The notes under the pieces were generated by a model. The model ran no database searches and was not told where the DNA came from. It was given only the letters and a program-made list of their open reading frames with translations. Position numbers and translations under genes: made by a program. DNA of 64,000 nucleotides from CALVGQ01 sp964368495. GTDB lineage: Bacteria > Bacillota_I > Bacilli_A > Erysipelotrichales > Erysipelotrichaceae. The DNA lies in contig CAYJAJ010000008.1 in assembly GCA_964368495.1 (NCBI GenBank), positions 4,519 through 68,518 on the forward strand, written 5' to 3'. Positions 44,198-53,822 of the stretch are shown in pieces; within the stretch, counting starts at the first letter, position 1, and each line of letters opens with the position of its first letter.

Positions 44198-44551
44198 TTA
44201 ATCAAAGAAAGAATATCCCAAGTAAACATAAAAACAATGCACGACAAACCCATAAAATCCTAGAATATTAAAGAATGCCTTCAATTGTGGAAGCACGACA
44301 TAGCCTAAATCCCATAAGATAAAAAAGACAAGCAAAAAAGAAATACAAATTTTCGTAAGCCAACTTTCATTTCTTTTTCTTTTAGAATAGTTTAAGGAAA
44401 TCCCAAAACCAAACATTACTAATGCCTGTGTAATAATTACTAAGTCATTCGATAGTGATGCAGATAAAAATTCTGATTCCAAGCGTATAAGTAAGCCACC
44501 TAATATTAATATTAATAACGGGTAAATATATTTTCTAAATACATGATTCAT
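44198..44551 (-). CDS. Small membrane protein of unknown function
   Basis: The 117-residue product has about four hydrophobic helices and a basic loop (NYSKRKRNESW). No family is recognised. It lies 14 bases upstream of the CapA gene and probably forms an operon with it. Confidence 0.6.
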   Translation of the reverse strand: MNHVFRKYIYPLLILILGGLLIRLESEFLSASLSNDLVIITQALVMFGFGISLNYSKRKRNESWLTKICISFLLVFFILWDLGYVVLPQLKAFFNILGFYGFVVHCFYVYLGYSFFD

Positions 44552-44675
44552 AGTATCACTCCTAACTTAAGTATTATACCTTTATTTATTACAATTTTCT
44601 ACATCTGCTTTAAAGTAGTTGTAGAATTATGGTTTTATATCAACTATAATATAGTGAAAGAAAAGGAGAATCTCT

Positions 44676-45914
44676 ATGTCATTTACTCGTCCATCGGCAA
44701 ATTTAACACCTATTGTAGATAATGTATTTTCTGTTGTCGCTCTTGCAAAAGAAGATATTTTAAATAATGGTGCAGAAAACGTAATTAACGCAACTATTGG
44801 CTCTTTATATAATGAAATGGGTGAGCTTGTTGCTTTTGAAAGTGTATTTAATCATTTTGATGAAATATCACATCAACAAAAAGCAGCTTATTCTTCAAGC
44901 TTTACCGGAAATCCAAGTTATCGAACACAAATTAAAAATTGGTTGTTTCAAGAAAGAGATATTGAATGCCACTGCAGTGTTATCGCAACACCTGGAGGAA
45001 GCGGTGCTATAAGTACTGCCTTTAACACGATTTTAGAACAAGGTCAAACAGTAATTATTCCAGATATTGCCTGGGGTTCTTATAAACTTATGGCTGAGCA
45101 ACAAAACTTTAAACACACAACATATTCAATGTTTGATGAAGATAGTTTCAACATCAATTCATTGAAAGAAACTTGTCTTAATATAATGAAAACACAGGAA
45201 AAACTACTAGTGGTCATAAATGATCCATGTCATAATCCTACTGGCTACAGTATGAGTATGGATGAATGGAAAGAAGTCATTGAATTTTTAAATGAATGTT
45301 CTAAACAAGTTCCAGTCGTCTTATTAAATGATGTAGCCTACATCGATTATGGATATGATACAAACAAGACACGTGATTATTTAACACTTTTCAATCTTAT
45401 ATCAGAAAATGTTTTGGTACTTGTTGCTTTTAGTTGTTCAAAATCACTAACGTCTTATGGTTTACGTTGTGGTGCTGCAATTTTAATTGGAAAAAATGAA
45501 AATAAAGTTCGGGAAACTGAGATTGTTTTTGAAAAATCTGCGCGTGCAATATGGAGTAACATCACTAACAGTGCGATGGAAAACTTCACTTGGGTAACAA
45601 CAGAAAATTATGATAATTACATGAATGAAAAACAAAATTATATTCAACTTTTAAAACAACGAAGCGAAATATTTATAAATGAAGCAAAAAAGTGTAACTT
45701 ACCTATTTACCCTTATCAAGAGGGATTCTTCATTACTGTAAAAGTTATCAATGAAAACAGTTTAAATCAATTTCATCAAAAGCTCATCGACAACCACATT
45801 TATACTGTTAAGGTAAACAAAGGTATCCGTGTTGGGGTATGTTCATGCAGCATCAATAAAATTACCGGTTTAGCGATGAAAATGAATGAGATATTAAAAA
45901 GTTGTGAAAATTAA
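44676..45914 (+). CDS. PLP-dependent class I/II aminotransferase
   Basis: The 412-residue product has the fold-type I motifs NDPCHNPTGYSM and the Schiff-base lysine in AFSCSKSLTSYGLRCGA, plus a C-terminal Arg in KGIRVGVCS. The aromatic or aspartate preference is unclear. It has its own AAAGGAG site and a terminator on the far side. Confidence 0.9.
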   Translation: MSFTRPSANLTPIVDNVFSVVALAKEDILNNGAENVINATIGSLYNEMGELVAFESVFNHFDEISHQQKAAYSSSFTGNPSYRTQIKNWLFQERDIECHCSVIATPGGSGAISTAFNTILEQGQTVIIPDIAWGSYKLMAEQQNFKHTTYSMFDEDSFNINSLKETCLNIMKTQEKLLVVINDPCHNPTGYSMSMDEWKEVIEFLNECSKQVPVVLLNDVAYIDYGYDTNKTRDYLTLFNLISENVLVLVAFSCSKSLTSYGLRCGAAILIGKNENKVRETEIVFEKSARAIWSNITNSAMENFTWVTTENYDNYMNEKQNYIQLLKQRSEIFINEAKKCNLPIYPYQEGFFITVKVINENSLNQFHQKLIDNHIYTVKVNKGIRVGVCSCSINKITGLAMKMNEILKSCEN

Positions 45915-45925
45915 TTCACAACTTT
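45896..45925. terminator. Bidirectional terminator
   Basis: AAAAAGTTGTGAA and its complement flank a 4- to 6-base loop between convergent genes. Confidence 0.85.
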
Positions 45926-45927
45926 TT

Positions 45928-47817
45928 TTATTCTTCTCTTGGTTTAAAGTAATCAAATTTTAAGATTAATTTTGCCATTTCATTTAAAGTACTGTAGTAT
46001 TCAATCTCTTTTTGAGCTTCTTCTTCACTATATCCTTCATCGATTTCATAAATTTTTCCTGTTAGTATATCGTATGAGAAATGATCAGTTTTCCATGCAC
46101 CAATTTCTGACATATGAAATCCTTCATATGTTATATCAAAGATATCTCTTCCTAGCGTTGTTCCTTGTTCTATTGGAAAATTAAACATATTAGCAATTGT
46201 AGGAAGTAAATCCAAAGTAGTTGCAACTTTTTCATATTCTACCGGATCAATAGCGCTGTTATAAATATACAAGTCTGTATACATATCATCAAGTTCATAA
46301 GTTAGATTCGTTTGAGAATAAAATTCACCGCTACTAGAGAAATCCAATCCCTTAACATAATGATCACCAAAAATTACAAATACCCAATTGTCTAACTCGC
46401 CTTGCCAATCAAGAATTTTGACAAACTCTTCTAGCCCTTTATCCAAATCCATGTTTTTTGCCCAATACGATACATAGCCGTCATTTAGCTCAGGGTATTT
46501 TTCTTTTATCTTTGTAACATATTCTTCTTCAACCCCTACTGAATCTAAATCATAAGGCTGATGACCTGAATAAGTTATCCAATAAGCCATGTAATGGGAA
46601 TCATATTCTGATAAAATCCACTGCATAACATCCATTAACTCTTTGTCTGATGTTTCATCTTCTTTTCCTAAGTCCATTGGATTCCAATAAGTTGAATAAC
46701 CAAAATTCGGAAATAAAACAGTTCTATTGTAGTATGTTCCATAGTTATTATGGAAAGCATTTGTGTTGTATCCACCCTCATTAAATAAAGAAGGAAGAGT
46801 TGTAGGGAAAGTATTGTATGGATATTTATAAGCAACTGCATAACCATCACTATTCGGAATAATTGATGTATTTGCCATAAATTCAGTATCACTAGTAGAA
46901 CCATCAAGAAGCGGTGTATTGAAGTTCTTGATGTTGATTCCTTCTGTTTTCATTTTATAAAGTGTTGGTGTTAAATCAGGATCATTCATTACATTCATAT
47001 AAGATTCAGCTTGCACAAACAACACATTCTTATTTTCAAAAATACCTGTCATTTCGTTGGAAGTTTGTTCAGGTAATGTCGCTAAAAAATCCGTAATTCT
47101 ATCATAATCTTCCGCAAGAAATACTGTATTCTCATTTAATGAAACTGCATCACGATGCGCAAATGTTATTAATCCAAAAGTATCCACAAATTGATTGATA
47201 TTTGGCATTACTGTGTAAATGTAATAATCGGTTTTATTTAATTGAAATACATCTTCTTGATATTTTGTTTCAAGTATTGCTTCATTAAACTTAGCGTATG
47301 TATCTTGTATAGGAAAGATTAATCCAAGTATTGCTACTTTATAAATCAAGCGATAACGTAATTTAAAACAATTTCTTTGAAGTAAAAAATACAATACAAC
47401 AAACACTACACAAATAAGACCAAGATGTATAAAAGGTTCATAATGTTCTGGCTTTATAAACTCCATGACGCTTTCACTTACACCTTTTACTTCATTTTGT
47501 AATGATATTGCCGTATTAAATCGGTAATATTGACTAAATGCATCAAAATATATCTGTTGAGAAACAAAATATATCGCTATCAATGAGTTATAAATAAATA
47601 AGACAATTCGATTTAACATTGGACCTACAAACCAGATTAGCATTATAGCCCCCATTTGTAAGATGCTATATAAAAATTCATCATAAATTGTCATTGATAA
47701 ATATGTTTCTTTTAAGCTATTTAAATACAGTAGCATCGCTACTGTAAACAACAATTCAATAACGAAATATAATCCTATTTTAACTTCTTTTCTAAGTTTT
47801 ATTTTTTTAATATCCAT
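45928..47817 (-). CDS. ltaS: Lipoteichoic acid synthase
   Basis: The 629-residue product has five N-terminal membrane helices (to about residue 190) and an extracellular sulfatase-type domain. The motifs VQAESYMN, the catalytic Thr in GSTSDTEFMANTS and the metal-site FGDHYVKG are visible. It polymerises glycerol phosphate from phosphatidylglycerol. A LtaS-type activity fits a GtrA and teichoic acid wall, though the exact polymer is inferred. Confidence 0.9.
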   Translation of the reverse strand: MDIKKIKLRKEVKIGLYFVIELLFTVAMLLYLNSLKETYLSMTIYDEFLYSILQMGAIMLIWFVGPMLNRIVLFIYNSLIAIYFVSQQIYFDAFSQYYRFNTAISLQNEVKGVSESVMEFIKPEHYEPFIHLGLICVVFVVLYFLLQRNCFKLRYRLIYKVAILGLIFPIQDTYAKFNEAILETKYQEDVFQLNKTDYYIYTVMPNINQFVDTFGLITFAHRDAVSLNENTVFLAEDYDRITDFLATLPEQTSNEMTGIFENKNVLFVQAESYMNVMNDPDLTPTLYKMKTEGINIKNFNTPLLDGSTSDTEFMANTSIIPNSDGYAVAYKYPYNTFPTTLPSLFNEGGYNTNAFHNNYGTYYNRTVLFPNFGYSTYWNPMDLGKEDETSDKELMDVMQWILSEYDSHYMAYWITYSGHQPYDLDSVGVEEEYVTKIKEKYPELNDGYVSYWAKNMDLDKGLEEFVKILDWQGELDNWVFVIFGDHYVKGLDFSSSGEFYSQTNLTYELDDMYTDLYIYNSAIDPVEYEKVATTLDLLPTIANMFNFPIEQGTTLGRDIFDITYEGFHMSEIGAWKTDHFSYDILTGKIYEIDEGYSEEEAQKEIEYYSTLNEMAKLILKFDYFKPREE

Positions 47818-47921
47818 AAGACCACCATTTCTAATTCCAATACTATTGCTAAGTATATTTTATACTAAATATTATTTTACATTTTTTTAAATTATCTTTC
47901 AAGCAGTTTGACGTATAAAAA

Positions 47922-47945
47922 AAACGAACCTCATTACAAGGTTCG
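47922..47945 (-). terminator. typA terminator
   Basis: CGAACCT/AGGTTCG arms with a 7-base loop and a long T run on the minus strand. Confidence 0.8.
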
Positions 47946-47964
47946 CTCAATTATAAAAATCATA

Positions 47965-49800
47965 TTATGATTTGTTTTCTTCATTAATTGCCTTAGCACG
48001 AAGAGCATGTTTTCTTTCAATTGGTGTTAAATAACGTTTACGCAAACGAATATCCGTTGGTGTAAGTTCAACTAATTCATCATCGTTAATAAATTCAAGC
48101 GCTTCTTCTAACGTCATCACTTTTGCAGGAATAAGTTTCATGGCTTCATCCGCTCCAGTAGAACGAATAGCCGTCAACTTTTTATTTTTAATCGGATTAA
48201 CATCCATATCCAAGTTTCTTGCACTCATACCAATAATCATACCTTCATAAACTTCAGTTTGTGGAGGAATAAACAATTGACCACGCTCTTGAATGTTCCA
48301 AAGTGCATAAGTCATGGCAACTCCTTTTTCAGTAGAAATTAAGACACCATTAGCACGCTGTGTAATTTCCCCTTTAAATGGTTCATAACCTATCAAACGA
48401 CGAACAATAGTACCTTCACCACGTGTATCATTAATAAATTCAGAACGATATCCAAGTAGTCCACGTGTAGGCACTTCATATTCAACTTTCGTATAACTTC
48501 CTTCATCTGTGATATTAACCATAACCCCTTTTCTAAGGTTCAGTTTTGAAATAACACTTCCAGAATATTCATTTGGTACAGTACATACTACTTCTTCAAC
48601 AGGTTCCATCAATTGACCATTTTCACGATGGAAAATTACTTCTGGTTTTGATACAGCAATCTCATATCCTTCACGACGCATATTTTCAAGTAAAATAGAT
48701 AAATGAAGTTCTCCACGTCCTGAAACTTTAAAACTATCTGTGCTATCAGTTTCTTCAACTTTTAGCCCTACATTAACTTCTAGTTCTTTATTTAATCTTT
48801 CACGAATGTTTCTTGATGTTACAAATTTACCAACACGTCCTGCAAACGGACTTGAATTAACCATAAAAAACATAGATAGTGTTGGTTCTTCAATTTTAAT
48901 AGAAGGCATTGGTTTTGGATTATTTAAATCACACAGTGTATCTCCAATTCCAATATCACTAATTCCAGCAATCATTACGATTTCACCACATTGCGCTTCT
49001 TTAACCGCAATTCTACTTAATCCTTTATAAACAAACACTTGATTTACTTTACAATTTTGTTTTTTACCATCTTCATTACATACAGTAATTGTCGTTCCTT
49101 CTTTAACAACACCGCTAAAAACACGTCCAATTCCTAAACGTCCAATATAATCATCATAAGCAAGTGCAGATACTTGCATTGATAATTCATCATTGCTGTA
49201 ATCTGGATATGTTTCTACATGACTTAAAATTGTATCAAATAATGGAGTAATATCTGTATTTGTATCTTCCATTTCTTTTCTTACAATTCCTTCACGTGCA
49301 ATACCGTATAAAATTGGGAAGTCAAGTTGTTCATCAGTAGCATTTAAGTCCAAAAATAAATCATAAACTAAGTCAATAACTTCATTTACTCGAGAATCTT
49401 TTTTATCAATTTTATTAATAAGCAATATTGGACGAAGTCCATTCTCTAAACTTTTTTGAAGTACAAAACGAGTTTGTGGCATTGGCCCTTCACTTGAATC
49501 CACTAGTAAAATTACTGTATCTACTGTACGAATAATACGCTCAACCTCACTAGAGAAATCCGCATGTCCTGGAGTATCTACAATATTAATTTTGTAATCT
49601 TGATAATTGATTGAACAGTTCTTAGAATAGATTGTGATTCCACGTTCTCTTTCAAGATCGTTACTATCCATAACACAATCAACTACTTCTTCGTTGTCTC
49701 TAAAAACATGACTTTGTGATAAAAACGCATCTACTAATGTAGATTTTCCAGCATCGACATGGGCGATAACCGCTATATTAATAATTTTTTGATATGACAT
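47965..49800 (-). CDS. typA: Ribosome-associated GTPase TypA/BipA
   Basis: The 611-residue translational GTPase has G1 AHVDAGKST (13-21), G2 RERGIT, G3 DTPGHADF and G4 NKID. EF-G-like domains and the BipA C-terminal domain follow (YEVPTRGLLGYRSEF). It acts in ribosome assembly at low temperature. Confidence 0.96.
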   Translation of the reverse strand: MSYQKIINIAVIAHVDAGKSTLVDAFLSQSHVFRDNEEVVDCVMDSNDLERERGITIYSKNCSINYQDYKINIVDTPGHADFSSEVERIIRTVDTVILLVDSSEGPMPQTRFVLQKSLENGLRPILLINKIDKKDSRVNEVIDLVYDLFLDLNATDEQLDFPILYGIAREGIVRKEMEDTNTDITPLFDTILSHVETYPDYSNDELSMQVSALAYDDYIGRLGIGRVFSGVVKEGTTITVCNEDGKKQNCKVNQVFVYKGLSRIAVKEAQCGEIVMIAGISDIGIGDTLCDLNNPKPMPSIKIEEPTLSMFFMVNSSPFAGRVGKFVTSRNIRERLNKELEVNVGLKVEETDSTDSFKVSGRGELHLSILLENMRREGYEIAVSKPEVIFHRENGQLMEPVEEVVCTVPNEYSGSVISKLNLRKGVMVNITDEGSYTKVEYEVPTRGLLGYRSEFINDTRGEGTIVRRLIGYEPFKGEITQRANGVLISTEKGVAMTYALWNIQERGQLFIPPQTEVYEGMIIGMSARNLDMDVNPIKNKKLTAIRSTGADEAMKLIPAKVMTLEEALEFINDDELVELTPTDIRLRKRYLTPIERKHALRAKAINEENKS

Positions 49801-49882
49801 AAAATACCACCTTTACCAGTCTTTAATTATAAACCACTTATTAAAAAATACAAGAAAAATAAATGTTTCACAGTTTTTATAC

Positions 49883-51196
49883 TTAACGATGATATTTTTT
49901 GCTTCTTTTTATTTTTCTTCTAGTCTTTTTTAATTCATAGCGATGCACATAACATCTCCACAAAACAAATCCTATAACAAAGACAATAACCCCAGTCCAA
50001 ATCAAATTATTCATCATCCATGTTCCTATAACATAAGAGTAATAAAGTATATTTGAACGTGAAATATCTTCCTGTGCCACAACATCAAATGAATACAAGA
50101 TTTCATCTTCATAAACAAGAGTTGCTGTTCCAAATACTTGCCCTTTTGTGATTGGGGCATCCACACTTTCAACGAGTTCTGTTTGAACGCTAATCTTTTC
50201 AACATCAACTTCATTTGGCAATGTTAATTCTACAGTTTCACTTGCACTATACGTTACAGTATCTTGAAAAAGTTTAAATCGTAAATCAATTTCTCCTAAG
50301 ACATTTTCAGTATTTATCAATTCACTTTTTGTATAGTTATTGTAAATATCGCTGTATATGTTTACTGCATCAACAACATGATAAGGCGTTGAGCCTACTG
50401 GTGCATAAGACGTTACTAACAAATAATTGCGGTTATCTTGGGATGCAGTGGAAGCTAAACACAATCCAGCTGGTATAGTATACCCTGTTTTACCACCAAG
50501 TATTGTACTTTCATCTAAGCCATTCCAACCAACTCTTTCAATACTCGCAAACATATTACTTTGCCATGTTAATCCTAGACTATGCATTGATCCACTCATT
50601 GCTGTATATTTTCGTGTAGAAAAAATCTCCTTGAATTCAGGATTAAGTAAGCAGTATTCCATTAAAACAGCTAAATCATTCAATGTTGTATAGTGATCAA
50701 TATCATGAAGCCCTGTAGTGTTCACGAAATTTGTATTTTCTAAATTAAGTTCTTGTGCCTTTTGATTCATAAGTTCTACAAATGCTTCTTCACTTCCTGC
50801 AACATGATGCGCAACAGCTCGTGTAGTTTCAGCGCCAGATGGCAAAAACAAACCATATAAGCAATCTTCAAGTGAAACAACCTCATCTAAATAAAAACCT
50901 GCCATCGAAGCATTCGCTTCAAGTAAACCGTCATATATTTCACTATCTAGCTTAATAGTTAAAGAGGTATCATCGATGTTTTCTAAACCTACAATTAATG
51001 TCATCATCTTCGTCATAGAAGCAGGGTATATTTTATCATCGCTCCCATTTTCCATGATTACTTGACCATTATCACGATCAATAAGCAAATAATAATCACT
51101 ATATATTGTTAGTTCCTCTGCATTCACAACATCATAATTAGATAAATTGAATACAGTTAATACTACGGTTAATAAAAATGGTAAAAAACGTTTCAT
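49883..51196 (-). CDS. D-alanyl-D-alanine carboxypeptidase, second copy
   Basis: The 437-residue low-molecular-mass penicillin-binding protein has a signal peptide (to about residue 27), SxxK at 60-63 (SMTK) and KTG at 236-238. A C-terminal membrane helix (about 390-415) and a basic tail follow. The usual SxN is SGA (120-122), lacking the Asn. It resembles DacA-type vegetative enzymes. ATG 51196 follows AAAGGAG; an earlier in-frame start overlaps that site. Confidence 0.88.
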   Translation of the reverse strand: MKRFLPFLLTVVLTVFNLSNYDVVNAEELTIYSDYYLLIDRDNGQVIMENGSDDKIYPASMTKMMTLIVGLENIDDTSLTIKLDSEIYDGLLEANASMAGFYLDEVVSLEDCLYGLFLPSGAETTRAVAHHVAGSEEAFVELMNQKAQELNLENTNFVNTTGLHDIDHYTTLNDLAVLMEYCLLNPEFKEIFSTRKYTAMSGSMHSLGLTWQSNMFASIERVGWNGLDESTILGGKTGYTIPAGLCLASTASQDNRNYLLVTSYAPVGSTPYHVVDAVNIYSDIYNNYTKSELINTENVLGEIDLRFKLFQDTVTYSASETVELTLPNEVDVEKISVQTELVESVDAPITKGQVFGTATLVYEDEILYSFDVVAQEDISRSNILYYSYVIGTWMMNNLIWTGVIVFVIGFVLWRCYVHRYELKKTRRKIKRSKKYHR

Positions 51197-51453
51197 AAGT
51201 ACTCCTTTGCTATTCACGAATTATTATATCATTTTAATTGTTTAAAAAAAGAAAGAAAAAATAAAATAGTGAAATAATCATAAAACCAGAGTCTACCCTC
51301 TAATTTTTTATTATGTCACTATTTATATAAACCATAATGAATACTTAATAATAAAACAACACTAATTATCATCTTTAATTGTTTAAAACAATGCTGTTAT
51401 CTTTTCTTATCTTCATTTACAACATGAATAAAAAGTGAAAATGATATAATTAA
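51197..51453 (-). other. Intergenic DNA before the second carboxypeptidase gene
   Basis: This 257-bp stretch is A/T-rich. A 9-bp inverted repeat AAATAGTGA/TCACTATTT (about 51264-51332) with an A/T-rich interior could form a long hairpin in the 5' leader. I see no reading frame or strong promoter. Confidence 0.4.
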
Positions 51454-51648
51454 TTATTCATCACAATCATCATTACCATCACAATCATCATTACCATCAT
51501 AATCATCATTACTATCATAATCATGATAATCTCTTTGAACCCAATCACCTGTTTTTCTGTTCGATTCATTTTTATTACGTGATCCACTTGTCAAAACAAA
51601 GAAAAACAATAAACCTGCAATTATTATACTCACAAAATTCAACTCCAT
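51454..51648 (-). CDS. Small membrane protein with Asp/Asn repeat tail
   Basis: The 64-residue product has an N-terminal membrane helix (about residues 4-22), a basic linker (SRNKNESNRK) and an acidic tail of DxN/DCD repeats (NDDYDGNDDCDGNDDCDE). A strong GGGGAGGTG site precedes the ATG, so it is probably real. The tail might bind metal, but that is inference. No family is recognised. Confidence 0.55.
   Translation of the reverse strand: MELNFVSIIIAGLLFFFVLTSGSRNKNESNRKTGDWVQRDYHDYDSNDDYDGNDDCDGNDDCDE
51462..51535 (-). repeat. 18-bp tandem repeats in the Asp-rich gene
   Basis: About four imperfect copies of an 18-base unit (GATGATTGTGATGGTAAT-like, minus strand) encode DDCDGN. The multiple of three keeps frame, so the tail can vary in length by slippage. 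Confidence 0.7.
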
Positions 51649-51834
51649 TGTACACCTCCCCTTATCTTACAATCCAAACACTATAAGTTTAACCTCAACA
51701 TAATTATAACAAAGTTAATCTCTACAATCAAAATTAAACAACGTCAATATCTTTTTCTAACAATTATTTTATACATATTATTAAATCTTTGTCTTTTGAA
51801 AAAATAGGGCACAGGTATTTTAGCAACTAAAAAA

Positions 51835-51858
51835 CCAAGTTAAATTGTATTAACTTGG
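51835..51858 (-). terminator. Arsenate reductase operon terminator
   Basis: CCAAGTTAA/TTAACTTGG arms with a 6-base loop and a T run on the minus strand. Confidence 0.8.
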
Positions 51859-51883
51859 CTCTTATATCATATAATTTGGTTGA

Positions 51884-52291
51884 TTAAAGTGTATTTGATT
51901 GAATTCTTTCTTTAAGATCCAATATGTTTTTATGAATTGTTTCAATTGTCTTTTTAAACTCTTCATCACTTTTTCCAGTTGGGTCATCAAGTCCCCAATC
52001 TTCTCTGTGTTTACAAGGTAGAAATGGGCAATCAACATTGCATCCCATTGTAACTACTATATCAATTTCTGGAATATCCGCTAACAATTTATTGCGCTGA
52101 GTTTTTTCCATGTCGACATCATAAATTTCTTTAATAAGTCTTACTGCATCTTGATTAATTTGTTCCTTAACATGTGTACCTGCAGAATAACTTTCAAAAA
52201 CATCTCCTGCTAAAAGCTTTCCAAGCGCTTCAGATATTTGACTTCTACATGAGTTATGAACACAAATAAATGCAACTTTTGGTTTATTCAT
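51884..52291 (-). CDS. arsC: Arsenate reductase, low-molecular-weight phosphatase type
   Basis: The 135-residue enzyme reduces arsenate to arsenite. It has the P-loop CVHNSCRS (Cys10, Asn13, Arg16), the thiol relay cysteines near MGCNVDC (Cys84, Cys88) and the DPTG segment. It is thioredoxin-coupled, and a thioredoxin-like gene lies 2 bases upstream. Confidence 0.92.
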   Translation of the reverse strand: MNKPKVAFICVHNSCRSQISEALGKLLAGDVFESYSAGTHVKEQINQDAVRLIKEIYDVDMEKTQRNKLLADIPEIDIVVTMGCNVDCPFLPCKHREDWGLDDPTGKSDEEFKKTIETIHKNILDLKERIQSNTL

Positions 52292-52293
52292 GA

Positions 52294-52614
52294 CTATAAA
52301 TTCTCTTGAAGTAATTTTACAGCTTCATCTTTAGATAAAACTTTGCCATAACTTACTACTTTACCTTTAACAACTAGTGCAGGTGTAGACATAACACCAT
52401 ATTTTGCGATTTCCATAACATCACGAACATGCTCAATTTCCATATCATGACCTAATTCTTGCAGTGCCTCTTTCGTTGCTTGTTCAAGTTGGTTGCATTT
52501 TGCACAACCTGACCCTAATACTTTAACGTCAGATGAAACTTCTGAAGCTGGTGCTGAACAACATCCACCGCACCCGCAAGATGAGCTTTCATTTTTCTTT
52601 TTAAAAAAAATCAT
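52294..52614 (-). CDS. Thioredoxin-fold protein with Cys-rich N-terminus
   Basis: The 106-residue product has a redox CxxC (Cys37, Cys40 in GSGCAKC) and a cis-Pro in MSTPALVV. A cysteine-rich N-terminal segment (Cys13, 15, 18 and 19) could bind metal or metalloid. It belongs to the small redox-active disulfide group often beside permeases of this type and probably recycles ArsC or assists the permease. Confidence 0.85.
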   Translation of the reverse strand: MIFFKKKNESSSCGCGGCCSAPASEVSSDVKVLGSGCAKCNQLEQATKEALQELGHDMEIEHVRDVMEIAKYGVMSTPALVVKGKVVSYGKVLSKDEAVKLLQENL

Positions 52615-52629
52615 TTTATTTTTCTCCTT

Positions 52630-53643
52630 TTAAATTAATATATATTGCATGGCGTTAAATAAATAACCTACCAATATAATACCCGTTGTACAAATTGCTA
52701 TAAATACCAGTAATAATTTTGGTTTAATTGCTTGTTTCAACATAATTAGCGACGGCAAGCTCAGTGTTGTCACTGCCATCATAAATGCTAAGATTGTTCC
52801 TAGCTGAGCACCTTTTGAAAGAAGTGCTTCTGCAATAGGGATAGTCCCAAAGATATCAGCATAGATAGGAATACCAATAAGTGTTCCTAGTACTACTCCA
52901 AATGGATTGTTGCTTCCTAAAATTGATGCTATAAATTCTTCTGGAATCCAGTTATGGATAAATGCTCCAATTCCTACACCCACCAAAATATATGGGAAGA
53001 CTTTTTTAAATGTTGACTCAACCTGTTCTTTCGCATAACTTATGCGATCTTTTTTAGTAAGTGTTGGAGATTCAATGTCGACATTCCCTGCCTTAAATAT
53101 GAAGTCTTCAACGTGGTTTTCCATGTTAAGTTTTCCAATTAATGTACCACCGACAACCGCAACAATTAAGCCACACAACACATAAACTACTGCAACTTTA
53201 GAACCAAAGATACTCATTAATAAGACCAAACTACCCAAATCAACCATGGGTGATGATATTAAGAATGAGAATGTAACTGAAAGGGGTAGCTTTGCACTTG
53301 TAAAGCCAATAAATAACGGAATTGATGAACAGCTGCAAAACGGTGTCACTGTCCCAAGTAGTGCCGCAACCACATTTGCACTAATTCCTTTAAACCGTCC
53401 TAATATTTTTTTGCTTCTTTCTGGTGGAAAATAACTTTGTATATATGAAATAATAAATATTAATGTACAAAGAAGTACAACTATTTTAATTACGTCATAA
53501 ATGAAGAACTGTATGCTTGCCCCAATTGGATCTTGTATATCAAATCCAATTCCTATTAACAAGTTACCAACTAGTTCATTTAGCCATTTCATTCCTAACA
53601 GTTGATATTGAATGAAATCCCAAACACCTTGTATTATTTCCAA
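52630..53643 (-). CDS. ArsP-type permease (UPF0718 family)
   Basis: The 337-residue product has about eight membrane helices and the conserved TPFCSCSSIPLF motif of ArsP-like permeases, which export trivalent organoarsenicals. Its start codon is TTG at 53643, with AGGAGGGG 5 bases upstream. It is the first gene of the permease-thioredoxin-arsC operon. The substrate, organic or inorganic arsenic or another thiophile, is inferred. Confidence 0.85.
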   Translation of the reverse strand: MEIIQGVWDFIQYQLLGMKWLNELVGNLLIGIGFDIQDPIGASIQFFIYDVIKIVVLLCTLIFIISYIQSYFPPERSKKILGRFKGISANVVAALLGTVTPFCSCSSIPLFIGFTSAKLPLSVTFSFLISSPMVDLGSLVLLMSIFGSKVAVVYVLCGLIVAVVGGTLIGKLNMENHVEDFIFKAGNVDIESPTLTKKDRISYAKEQVESTFKKVFPYILVGVGIGAFIHNWIPEEFIASILGSNNPFGVVLGTLIGIPIYADIFGTIPIAEALLSKGAQLGTILAFMMAVTTLSLPSLIMLKQAIKPKLLLVFIAICTTGIILVGYLFNAMQYILI

Positions 53644-53720
53644 TTTAACCCCTCCTAATTAATCAGTATATATGTTTTTTTTAATAGCTAGATTTAAATG
53701 ATTGCTTATGCTATTCTGAG

Positions 53721-53743
53721 ACTTATTTGAGCACTAAATAAGT
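53721..53743 (-). promoter_or_regulatory. Palindrome in the permease operon 5' leader
   Basis: Perfect 8-bp arms ACTTATTT/AAATAAGT around a 7-base centre, between the promoter and the TTG start. It could be an RNA hairpin or a regulator site. Confidence 0.4.
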
Positions 53744-53748
53744 TTCAT

Positions 53749-53822
53749 ATCAATTTTTTTTGATGAATAAAATATAACATCAATTTTTTTTGATGTCAAC
53801 CCATAAATCAAATTTTTTTGAT
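53749..53822 (-). promoter_or_regulatory. Permease operon promoter with three ArsR-type operators
   Basis: On the minus strand a TTGACA (53794-53799) and TATATT (53771-53776) are 17 bases apart. Three 16-base dyads, ATCAA(A/T)TTTTTTTGAT, lie at 53749-53764, 53779-53794 and 53807-53822, spaced 30 and 28 bases. The middle one fills the promoter spacer, one lies at the start site and one upstream of -35. This is the layout of an ArsR-repressed promoter; no arsR gene is in the operon. Confidence 0.75.

Noticed and set aside
45972..46907. Frames of 70-79 codons on either strand within ltaS
   Set aside because: Out-of-frame shadows with composition typical of antisense A/T-rich coding DNA.
51462..51535. 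Short repeats that could suggest a CRISPR array
   Set aside because: Units are contiguous 18-bp coding repeats with no spacers and lie in frame in a small gene.
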